This document shows positions 15,204 through 22,395 of a DNA stretch of 34,406 bases, in pieces. Made by a program: the position numbers and the translations under genes. The notes under the pieces are model-generated. The model ran no database searches, was not told the DNA's origin, and saw only the letters and a program-made list of their open reading frames with translations. The stretch's first letter is position 1; every line of letters starts with the position of its first letter. The DNA comes from Methanosarcinales archaeon (GTDB taxonomy: Archaea; Halobacteriota; Syntropharchaeia; Alkanophagales; Methanospirareceae). Where the stretch lies: NCBI GenBank assembly GCA_025464645.1, contig JAODGF010000005.1, positions 1 through 34,406 on the forward strand. The letters are read 5' to 3'.

Positions 15204-16415
15204 ATGAAAGAGTTATTTGCCTTAGCGAGCAGGCAGTTGAGGAGGAAGAAATTGCGCGTGTTTCTTATTGTGCTGGGGATAGCCATAGGAGTTGCCGCGG
15301 TAATTGGCGTCACATCGCTGGGTGAAGGAATTCGCGTTCAGGCGGTTGAGCAAATCAAGGCTTCTCATGATTTAACTACGATAGAGGTTTCAGCAGGTAT
15401 AGAAGCGGGCAGTGTTACGCTGATAACTGATTCAAAACTAAAAGCGATTGAAACGGCTGAACACGTTTTATTCGTGGCTCCATACGTGAGGGACTCGTAT
15501 GTCACGCAAAATAATACGTATCTTGCGGTTATGGGTGTCACCCCTGAGTATAGACAGATTCATGGTAATCTGCAATTGGAGAAAGGAAATTGGTTTAGTG
15601 AAAAAGGGAACCCCGGTGAGATTGTATTAGGCTACGACGTTGCAAAAAGACTGTCAATAATAGAGGATTTAGGATTGGGTGATGAGTTTGCGGTAAAAAT
15701 CAGGTTATACGGCGAGGAAGGGCGTCCAAAGGATAAAACTGCTGTGTTCAAGATCGCGGGCATACTGAAATCATCAGGTGATGAGCATGACAACCAGGTG
15801 TTTGTAGGTATCAAAGAAGCGATGGAGATGGATGAGAAAGATGCTTATGATGGGCTATTTGTAAAGGTAGATGACCCTGCTTTCGCTGCTTCTATAAGGG
15901 ATAGGGTAGAGGGTCTTGGATTGACTGCACATTCTGCGCAGGATGTGATTGATGAAGTAAACAAGCTGATGGTGGCAGTAACACTGGTTTTAGGCTTTTT
16001 TTCCGGTATTTCACTCGTTGTTGGCGCGCTTATGGTGGTGAACACGATGATTATCTCGGTTTACGAGCGAACGAAAGAGATAGGGCTGTCAAAGGCGTTA
16101 GGGGCATCGGATTTTGATATTATGAAGATGTTCCTTGCAGAGTGCGTGATTATAGGCGCCATAGGAGGAATTTTTGGCGATTTGCTGGGGATTGGCTTCT
16201 CTGTGTTGATAGACGTCGTAGGTAAACCTTTCCTGGTAAGTGCGCTTGGAGGCGAGTTAGGTACGGGTTTACAATCGGGCAGCATCACAGCGGTCACACC
16301 GTGGATATTGGCAGCGGGATTCGCGATTTCGCTGGTTCTTTCGATTGTGTCGGGTTTGTATCCCGCGAGAAGAGCGGCGAGGTTGAATCCGCTGGATGCG
16401 TTAAGGCAAATATAG
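15204..16415 (+). CDS. ABC transporter permease (MacB/FtsX type)
   Basis: The 403-residue membrane protein has the MacB arrangement. A cytoplasmic N terminus (LASRQLRRKKLRVFL) leads to one helix at about residues 16-36, then a large extracytoplasmic domain to about residue 250 (MacB_PCD-like). Three more helices follow near 255-290, 305-335 and 365-390, ending in YPARRAARLNPLDALRQI. That C-terminal motif and the YERTKEIGLSKALGAS coupling loop are diagnostic of FtsX/MacB permeases. It pairs with the upstream ATPase to form a dimeric exporter or mechanotransmitter. No third component is found next to it. Confidence 0.88.
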   Translation: MKELFALASRQLRRKKLRVFLIVLGIAIGVAAVIGVTSLGEGIRVQAVEQIKASHDLTTIEVSAGIEAGSVTLITDSKLKAIETAEHVLFVAPYVRDSYVTQNNTYLAVMGVTPEYRQIHGNLQLEKGNWFSEKGNPGEIVLGYDVAKRLSIIEDLGLGDEFAVKIRLYGEEGRPKDKTAVFKIAGILKSSGDEHDNQVFVGIKEAMEMDEKDAYDGLFVKVDDPAFAASIRDRVEGLGLTAHSAQDVIDEVNKLMVAVTLVLGFFSGISLVVGALMVVNTMIISVYERTKEIGLSKALGASDFDIMKMFLAECVIIGAIGGIFGDLLGIGFSVLIDVVGKPFLVSALGGELGTGLQSGSITAVTPWILAAGFAISLVLSIVSGLYPARRAARLNPLDALRQI

Positions 16416-16608
16416 TATTTTGAAAAAGCCCTTCGAGATCGGTCGTTCCTTGGAAGACTTTCCAAAAAGGATGTTTCTAACACATGTTTTGAACTCTTAC
16501 CTGTTTTCCTTACCTCAAATCCCCCCGTGGTTTATATATAATTCTCCTTGTGGTAAGAGGCGGTAACTATTTCCATGAAAATCTTTTTATTTACCTCAAC
16601 AATAAAAA

Positions 16609-16616
16609 ATTTATAT
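16609..16616 (+). promoter_or_regulatory. TATA-like box, candidate promoter of the 16858 gene leader
   Basis: ATTTATAT in an A-rich setting (16604-16616). A start about 25 bases downstream (near 16637) would give a leader of about 220 bases carrying both stem-loops. An alternative TATA box, ATATAAATA at 16818-16826, is close to the gene but would start transcription at or past the GGAGGTGA sequence. Confidence 0.4.
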
Positions 16617-16683
16617 CTTACTGAAAGATAAAAGGCGAAGATATGAGCGAGGGAAAAGGAAGCAAAAAGCATGAAAGTATAAT

Positions 16684-16723
16684 CCATGCCCCTTACGTGG
16701 TTCGAATCCATGAGGGGAAATGG
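16684..16723 (+). ncRNA. Structured leader stem-loop with tRNA T-arm-like tip
   Basis: Three helical segments stack. CCAT (16684-16687) pairs with ATGG (16720-16723), CCCCT (16689-16693) with AGGGG (16713-16717), and CGTGG (16696-16700) with CCATG (16708-16712), with one G-U pair. The 7-base loop is TTCGAAT. The apical helix and loop have the sequence and size of a tRNA T-arm (GGTTCGAATCC), but no D-arm, anticodon arm or acceptor strand exists upstream, so it is not a tRNA gene. It could be a regulatory leader structure or a remnant of a tRNA 3' end left by integration. Confidence 0.45.
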
Positions 16724-16798
16724 GGCAAGTTAGGCAGTACCCCAATAGGTGAGAAGAAAAGGGAGGAAAAAAGTTATTTTGGTAAACCTTTTCTCCCA

Positions 16799-16817
16799 CG
16801 CGCCGAGTAGGGGCGCG
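16799..16817 (+). promoter_or_regulatory. GC-rich stem-loop before surface gene
   Basis: CGCGCC (16799-16804) pairs with GGCGCG (16812-16817) around a 7-base loop and runs straight into an ATATAAATA box. It may insulate from upstream transcription or form part of the leader. There is no T tract, so it is not a typical terminator. Confidence 0.4.
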
Positions 16818-16857
16818 ATATAAATACCAAAACAAATAGGAGGTGAAAAGAAAAAAG

Positions 16858-19800
16858 ATGAATAACAAAAATGGTATAGTATTGCTTGGAATAGTTGCGT
16901 TTTTTGCATTGGTTGCAATGACGGCGACAGCTTCTGCACAGCCAGCAGAGAACGTGGTTTGGCTCGAACCCGAGAATAGTAGTGTTCCAGGATATTGCAA
17001 CACCGTAGAGGTAGAAGTATGGGCTAACATAACTGATCCAGATGGATGTGCAGGTGGCACATTAAATATCACATACGATCCGGGATGTGCTAATGTAACA
17101 GATTGGGAACTCAACACTGTTGCTTGGCCAATGGGAACCTGGAATTCAAGTATCGAAGGCAGAGAGTGGATAACTTTCGAGACCATATTTAACCGAACTG
17201 GCAATGTACTAATTGGAACGCTGGCAATTCATTGCAAAAGTACAAGTTCATGCACAACTCCTTTGATATTCGATGAGGGTAGTTCATTGCTTGCAGAACC
17301 AGATGTAGAATGGAAAAACGGCACATTCACCTGTGAGGTCCCCAAACCCGACCTGAACGTGACTAAGGTTGAGGTGAATTATGATGCACCTGGTCTTGGT
17401 GGAAGAGCAGTCGGACCTGAACCTGGTCCTGGTGTGCACACGCAGTGTAACAACCTCTCTGCGGTGATAGAAAACCGCGGAGTATGCGTTGTATCTCCGT
17501 TCGATGTTACGTTTGAAGTAGATGGAACTACGTTATGTACAGTCCGAGTTCCTGGCTTGCCAGTTGGAGCTACCAAAACAGTGTATTGCAACTGTTCATG
17601 GTACCCCATGGCGGGGGACAGCTTTGCGATAAATGTCACCGTGGATTCTAATAACGAGATTCTTGAGTCCGATGAAACGAATAACACGATGTGGAATAAT
17701 GGAACAGTCGTTTCCAATGGCTACAAAGGCGGTGGTTGGCAGGGTCCTGACAGAAACCTGACAAACGTGCAGTGCCACTCACAAGATACGATCAATCTGA
17801 CCTATTCTGTCGGTGACAGCTATTATGCGAAAGGAAACTGGAGCGGAACTACGGAGTATGTGGTCAACTGGACTGCAAGTGATTTACCTGTTCCCGAGAA
17901 TGCAACCATCGAGAAGGCATGGCTATACGTGTATTATACATGGGACAAAGAGGGGATAATGCCAGACGGGGTTAACCTGAAGTTCAATGGTAACAATATA
18001 CCATTCGCTAGAAACTACTCGGACCGCAAGGGATTCGACGGTTATAACTATCCATACGGAATGCTAGTGTACGACGTGACCATCGCATTTACTGCAACGG
18101 GCAATACAGCAGTACTGACAAAAGCTACTCCTGATACCTACATACCGGTAAAGGGAACGCTTCTTATGGTTGTCTATAAGCATCCGGACGAGCCAGAGCG
18201 GATAATCTGCATTGACGAAGGATATGACATGATAAACGCACAGGCATCTTATGGTGTTACGCCGGAAGAGGCAACTACTTACGCCACATTCGAGTGCTGT
18301 GAGCCGATACCACTGAGCGAGATAGGAAAGGCTACACTGGTAGCTGTTGCGCCTGGTGCCAGTAAGGGGGATGACAAAAACAGGCTCTCATTCAATGGCG
18401 GACTATGGAAAGGAGCATGGTCAGGCTTTGCTGGGAGCACTGAACTCGGCATCGCTGAGACAGATGTACTAAATTATCTCAAAGAGGAAAACAACGTAGC
18501 AAACTTCCAAGACCGGGGCGACTGGATGGAAGCGAGCAACGCGTTCTTGATCTTGGAGAAAGGGATCGCAGAAAAGCCAGACTTAAAGGTGACGGAAATC
18601 GAGCTAAACTGCGGTGGCTACCTATTTGGAAACGAAAGCAATGAAATATGTGCAAAGATTGAGAACAACGGCAGCGGGGATGCAGGTGCATTCAATGTGA
18701 GCTTTGTTATTGACGGTTTCACCAAAGAAGCAAGAATAAACGGGTTGCCGGCAGGTGAAAATATAACGGTGTGCATTAAAGACACAACGAGCAGAAATGC
18801 TGGCGATTCCGTGAATGTTACCGTTACCACAGATTGCAATGGTGAAGTCTCCGAGTCGGATGAGACGAACAATGAATCCGCGATGACTACAACGGTAGTG
18901 AACAACGGCTACAAGGGCAAACGATACACGGGTGGCGATGACATCACTACATGGAAGACGTTTGAACTCCACGGTAACCTGGTGTACTCGCTTGGTGATA
19001 GCTACTATCTGAGTTCATACTCCTATCCTGACTGGACAACCTACACAGTCAATTGGACTGCAAGCGACCTGCCAGTTCCTGATACTGCAACCATCAAAGA
19101 AGCAAGATTGTATGTGCCGTACACATGGGACAAAGGAGGAGTAATGCCTGATGAGGTCAGCCTGACATTCAACGGAGTTGCTCAAACACTTGCTGCACAC
19201 TATTCAGATAGGAAAGGATACGGTGGCTACGATTACCCATACGGGATGCTGGTGTACAACGTAACCGGAGATTTTGATACAAGTGGCAATACCGCAGTTC
19301 TGCTCAACTCACATCCGGGTGGTGACAATGTATCCATACGCGGAATGCTCCTGGTAGTTGTGTATGCAGATGAGTGCGAACTGCCGCAGCGGAAACTATT
19401 TGTCAATGAAGGGTTCGACATGCTCTATGGTGGCGCATCTAAGTGTACAACGCCCGAAGAAGCAACGGCGTATGCACCATTCGGTGCGATGAAGATAGAT
19501 ATATCAAAGGTGGATAGTGCCAAACTGATAACCGTTGCCCCGGGTGCGGGTCCAAATGAAGGCGACCTGCTCTTCAATGGTCGGAGATGGAATGACGTGT
19601 GGAGCTTTACTACCGCTGCACAAATAGGCATTGATGAGCGCGATGTGACTTCCTATCTGCGTCCAACAGATAATGAAGCAGGGTTCCAGAGCAGCGGCGA
19701 CTACATGGAGGCAAGCAATGCCTTTTTGGTTGTGACGGAGAAAATAACAGAAGCAGAATACCAGAATATGATAACTCAGCCGATAGATGTCAGTAAAATC

Positions 19801-20010
19801 CGCTATAAGTTTATAGCCGTGAATGAGGAATGGGCAGCCAAATGGAGCAATGTGCTATTGTATGGACAGAGGGATACGAAGTATTCGATTGAGATACACC
19901 TAAATAAGGCGGGATATGTGACGAGTGTGGCTTTCGAGCGATGGGGCTTCCCAATAGCAGAGATCCCCGTTGAGCTTGCAGCACAGTCCTTAGCTAAGTT
20001 AAATCCATAA
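16858..20010 (+). CDS. Large secreted protein: cohesin-like, 2x CARDB, 2x DUF3344
   Basis: The 1050-residue secreted protein starts with signal peptide NGIVLLGIVAFFALVAMTA, cleaved near ASA-Q (residue 27). Modules in order: a cohesin-like beta-sandwich (about 30-160, LNITYDPGCANV, VLIGTLAIHC), CARDB (161-285, ending ILESDETNN), B-type DUF3344 (287-565, SVGDSYY, KAWLYVYYTWD, IDEGYDMIN, VTPEEAT), a second CARDB (570-680, EVSESDETNN), a second DUF3344 (682-965, SLGDSYY, EARLYVPYTWD, VNEGFDMLY) and an unassigned tail of about 85 residues. It has more than 20 N-x-S/T sequons and many cysteines, and no membrane anchor. I chose the ATG at 16858 because GGAGGTGA lies 11 bases upstream; the in-frame GTG at 16843 overlaps that site. 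It is probably glycosylated and surface-held through partners; the ligand is unknown. Confidence 0.82.
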   Translation: MNNKNGIVLLGIVAFFALVAMTATASAQPAENVVWLEPENSSVPGYCNTVEVEVWANITDPDGCAGGTLNITYDPGCANVTDWELNTVAWPMGTWNSSIEGREWITFETIFNRTGNVLIGTLAIHCKSTSSCTTPLIFDEGSSLLAEPDVEWKNGTFTCEVPKPDLNVTKVEVNYDAPGLGGRAVGPEPGPGVHTQCNNLSAVIENRGVCVVSPFDVTFEVDGTTLCTVRVPGLPVGATKTVYCNCSWYPMAGDSFAINVTVDSNNEILESDETNNTMWNNGTVVSNGYKGGGWQGPDRNLTNVQCHSQDTINLTYSVGDSYYAKGNWSGTTEYVVNWTASDLPVPENATIEKAWLYVYYTWDKEGIMPDGVNLKFNGNNIPFARNYSDRKGFDGYNYPYGMLVYDVTIAFTATGNTAVLTKATPDTYIPVKGTLLMVVYKHPDEPERIICIDEGYDMINAQASYGVTPEEATTYATFECCEPIPLSEIGKATLVAVAPGASKGDDKNRLSFNGGLWKGAWSGFAGSTELGIAETDVLNYLKEENNVANFQDRGDWMEASNAFLILEKGIAEKPDLKVTEIELNCGGYLFGNESNEICAKIENNGSGDAGAFNVSFVIDGFTKEARINGLPAGENITVCIKDTTSRNAGDSVNVTVTTDCNGEVSESDETNNESAMTTTVVNNGYKGKRYTGGDDITTWKTFELHGNLVYSLGDSYYLSSYSYPDWTTYTVNWTASDLPVPDTATIKEARLYVPYTWDKGGVMPDEVSLTFNGVAQTLAAHYSDRKGYGGYDYPYGMLVYNVTGDFDTSGNTAVLLNSHPGGDNVSIRGMLLVVVYADECELPQRKLFVNEGFDMLYGGASKCTTPEEATAYAPFGAMKIDISKVDSAKLITVAPGAGPNEGDLLFNGRRWNDVWSFTTAAQIGIDERDVTSYLRPTDNEAGFQSSGDYMEASNAFLVVTEKITEAEYQNMITQPIDVSKIRYKFIAVNEEWAAKWSNVLLYGQRDTKYSIEIHLNKAGYVTSVAFERWGFPIAEIPVELAAQSLAKLNP

Positions 20011-20035
20011 AACGAAGGAAAAAAGGAACAAGGAT

Positions 20036-20068
20036 AGCTCCTACCAAGGAGCTTTTTATTTTTTTATT
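20036..20068 (+). terminator. Stem-loop plus T-tract terminator
   Basis: AGCTCCT (20036-20042) pairs with AGGAGCT (20047-20053) around ACCA and is followed by TTTTATTTTTTTATT. It separates the 1050-residue gene from the next surface operon. Confidence 0.7.
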
Positions 20069-20085
20069 TATTAATAACTATCGTG

Positions 20086-20093
20086 TTTATATA
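20086..20093 (+). promoter_or_regulatory. TATA box of five-gene surface operon
   Basis: TTTATATA lies about 26-30 bases before the ATG at 20119 and just after the terminator, so a nearly leaderless transcript starting at the signal-peptide ATG is expected. This argues against the longer ORF from the GTG at 20083, whose codons would overlap the box. Confidence 0.55.
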
Positions 20094-20118
20094 TGATGAG
20101 GGGGTAAAGAGCGGAAAA

Positions 20119-22395
20119 ATGAAAAAAATAAAATATTTGCTGGCAAGCATAAGCATTATTGCGATATTTTACGTCACCATACTGTGCTTGATGGCAGTTC
20201 CGGTGGCAGCTAACTACAACTTCGCGGGATGGCCCGTGGAAACGAGAACGAATGGTACCGTAAACGGCGGTGTGTTCATTGGCTGTGAACCCTGGGCTGG
20301 GACAGAAACGCTTACGGGAAATTTTGACGTGCCTAACGGAACGGTTAAATGGGCACGTTTATACACCGGTATATGGGGAGGAACGGAAGATTACGAAGGT
20401 TGGGTGAACGTAACGTTCAACGGTATTTATAATAGAAATGGGCTTGGACCAATACATTTACGGGGTGTGAATGATGAAAACCCAAATGTGTGGTGCAGCA
20501 CCTATGGAAAATACTGGCTGTGGTATAATGTAACTGATTTAGTCAATGCCGGAGCAATGAATACTGCAACTACCTCAAAGATTAATACAACTGCTGGCGG
20601 TTTTGACGGCAGGGTGTATGGCATTGTTCTGGTTGTGGTTTACGAAGGAGGAGATAACCCAAAGAACGTTCAATACTGGATAAACGATGGAAGTGATGCG
20701 CTTCACTGTGCTACCTGGCCTCCTATTGCACATGACTCAGGGGCAACATACTTCAACGGCACGGTGAACACGGGTATGGTAAGCAATGCAAATCTCACGG
20801 TGGTGCACCTGACAGCTTATGAGCCGGGTTGTGATAGTTGCTTGAAGTTTAATGGTCACCACCTGGACACAAGCATGGTGGACAGCAACACGTTTGAGCT
20901 GAACTCGTGGAATGTGACAAGTTACATAGCATCCTCAGGAAACAATGCCTGGTTCAGTCGAGGCGAAGACTGCTATGTTGGTATTACCAATGCGATATTA
21001 GTATTGGAAAGAGAAGCGGTGGAGCAGCCAGACCTTATGATTACTGCGATTAAACCTTATCATTACGAGTGGTCGGCATACTATGACATACCCAAAGGTG
21101 ACCCGTGGTACAATCTTACGAATTATGTGAATGTTACGGTGAAGAATAATGGGACGGTGGCTGCGGGAAGTTTTGTGGTGAAACTATATGCTGATGAGAA
21201 ACTAATAGGGAATGCAACAGTTGCGGGATTAGCAGCAAATACTACCACGGATGTGAAAATCGAATGGAAGCCTGAAGGTGAAGATGTATTAGGCTGGGTG
21301 GACACCGCAGAAGGCGCTAAAATTGCGCACAACGATACCAGTAAGAATTATATGTTAAGGGCAGTGGTTGACGAAGACAATAAGGTTTCGGAAAGCAACG
21401 AGGAGAACAATAACCTCACAAAAGAGCAGAAAGTGGTTTGGAACGGCTTTGCAAGCGACGAGCCTCTGGAAAATTACGCTCACGGGAAGGTAAAAGGCGG
21501 AATAATCTACACGACTGGGGATGGTCAATACCGCGGTGTTGATTGTGATGGCACTAAATATGGCACTTGTAATAACGTGAGTTACGATTTAGAGATTCCA
21601 GGTAGCGTAAAGCTGGCAAGACTGTATATCTATTATACGTGGGCGCAGCCACCTTATAAAGCACCAAAGATAGGCGTTACGCTGAACACGCCTTCTGATG
21701 CTGTTCAAGAGTTGAACATGGAAAGGAGCTATAACGACATAAAGGGCGATTTCAGCTCGCATAGATTCGTATGGGGTACATACGCATACAATATAACCGA
21801 TTATGTAAATGAAAGTGGAAGGTATGTAGTGAACATAACAAACCTGAATAATGGAAGCGATCCTGAGTTCGCAACGAAGTATGCACTTGCAGCACCAGCT
21901 ATTCTTGTTGTTTATGAGAATGCAAGTGGTGCACCGGAAAGAGAGTACTGGATAAATGAAGGTGCTGACATCCTATTAGGAGGGAGAAGGTGCAAAGGAG
22001 GTTTTCTTTCCTTAGAAGAATGCCTTAATCACGCTACTTTTTCCGGTAGCATAAATCTGAGCGAAGTAGAGAAGGCTACACTTGGCGTTGCTTCTCCATG
22101 GGCGGGGTTTAGCTGGGAGCCCGGAATGACTAACTATCTCTATTTCAATGACTTCGAGTTGGGAAGAAATGTGTACTGTGGATATGACAGTCAGTGCTGC
22201 AAAACAGTAAACGGTATGATGATGAATGTAGGAGCTAACAATGCTCAGGTAGGTGTGAACGTAACCGATGTGACGAACTATCTTAATCCAAGTGATAATG
22301 TAGTTATTCAAGGTGATGATGGCGACTGTATGATGCCGAGTAGTGCCTTTTTGGTGATAAGCAGAAAAAGTAAAGAAAGGGGTATAAGCAGATGA
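20119..22395 (+). CDS. Secreted DUF3344(A)-CARDB-DUF3344(B) protein
   Basis: The 758-residue protein has a signal peptide (KKIKYLLASISIIAIFYV, to about residue 32). An A-type DUF3344 module follows at about 35-300, with GGVFIGCEPW, KWARLYTGIWGG, NVWCSTYGKYW with Cys126, and CDSC. Next come CARDB (about 303-445, VSESNEENNNL) and a B-type DUF3344 module (about 450-750, GGIIYTTGDGQYRG, KLARLYIYYTW, EYWINEGADILLGG, MMPSSAFLVI). No anchor is seen. Residues from about 303 onward are closely related to the first 490 residues of the next protein, including a 33-base identical stretch of DNA. The start is set by the TATA spacing and the signal peptide. It leads a tightly overlapping operon to 27297. 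Sequons are frequent, so it is a likely AglB substrate. Confidence 0.82.
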   Translation: MKKIKYLLASISIIAIFYVTILCLMAVPVAANYNFAGWPVETRTNGTVNGGVFIGCEPWAGTETLTGNFDVPNGTVKWARLYTGIWGGTEDYEGWVNVTFNGIYNRNGLGPIHLRGVNDENPNVWCSTYGKYWLWYNVTDLVNAGAMNTATTSKINTTAGGFDGRVYGIVLVVVYEGGDNPKNVQYWINDGSDALHCATWPPIAHDSGATYFNGTVNTGMVSNANLTVVHLTAYEPGCDSCLKFNGHHLDTSMVDSNTFELNSWNVTSYIASSGNNAWFSRGEDCYVGITNAILVLEREAVEQPDLMITAIKPYHYEWSAYYDIPKGDPWYNLTNYVNVTVKNNGTVAAGSFVVKLYADEKLIGNATVAGLAANTTTDVKIEWKPEGEDVLGWVDTAEGAKIAHNDTSKNYMLRAVVDEDNKVSESNEENNNLTKEQKVVWNGFASDEPLENYAHGKVKGGIIYTTGDGQYRGVDCDGTKYGTCNNVSYDLEIPGSVKLARLYIYYTWAQPPYKAPKIGVTLNTPSDAVQELNMERSYNDIKGDFSSHRFVWGTYAYNITDYVNESGRYVVNITNLNNGSDPEFATKYALAAPAILVVYENASGAPEREYWINEGADILLGGRRCKGGFLSLEECLNHATFSGSINLSEVEKATLGVASPWAGFSWEPGMTNYLYFNDFELGRNVYCGYDSQCCKTVNGMMMNVGANNAQVGVNVTDVTNYLNPSDNVVIQGDDGDCMMPSSAFLVISRKSKERGISR
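21040..21072 (+). repeat. 33-base exact repeat, copy 1 (CARDB start)
   Basis: These bases, encoding ITAIKPYHYEW, are identical to 22509-22541 in the next gene. They mark the start of a duplicated CARDB-DUF3344 block. Confidence 0.9.

Larger units (their letters stand above)
16416..16857. other. Gene-free leader region before the largest surface gene
   Basis: No convincing gene lies in these 442 bases. A weak hairpin, TTGGAA/TTCCAA at 16450-16465, follows the permease stop without a T tract. TATA-like boxes occur at about 16534-16543 and at 16609-16616. A strong stem-loop occupies 16684-16723 and a GC-rich one 16799-16817. An open frame of 55 codons, 16643-16810, begins near the second TATA box, but its predicted product has no recognisable features. 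Confidence 0.6.

Noticed and set aside
16696..16723. A complete tRNA gene around the T-arm-like sequence.
   Set aside because: No D-arm, anticodon arm or matching 5' acceptor strand is found upstream, and the minus strand would break the T-stem with an A-C mismatch.
16643..16810. A 55-codon open frame in the leader of the 1050-residue gene.
   Set aside because: The sequence is dominated by the two stem-loops, the product looks composition-driven with no domain or signal, and the start lacks a good ribosome-binding site. A structured leader explains the region better.
16611..17204. A 197-codon minus-strand open frame over the leader and the start of the large surface gene.
   Set aside because: It is antisense to a clear signal peptide and cohesin-like module and has no domain similarity of its own.
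20083..20118. Upstream GTG start adding 12 residues to the 758-residue protein.
   Set aside because: These codons overlap the TATA box, and the added residues precede a normal basic signal-peptide N terminus, so the ATG at 20119 is preferred.
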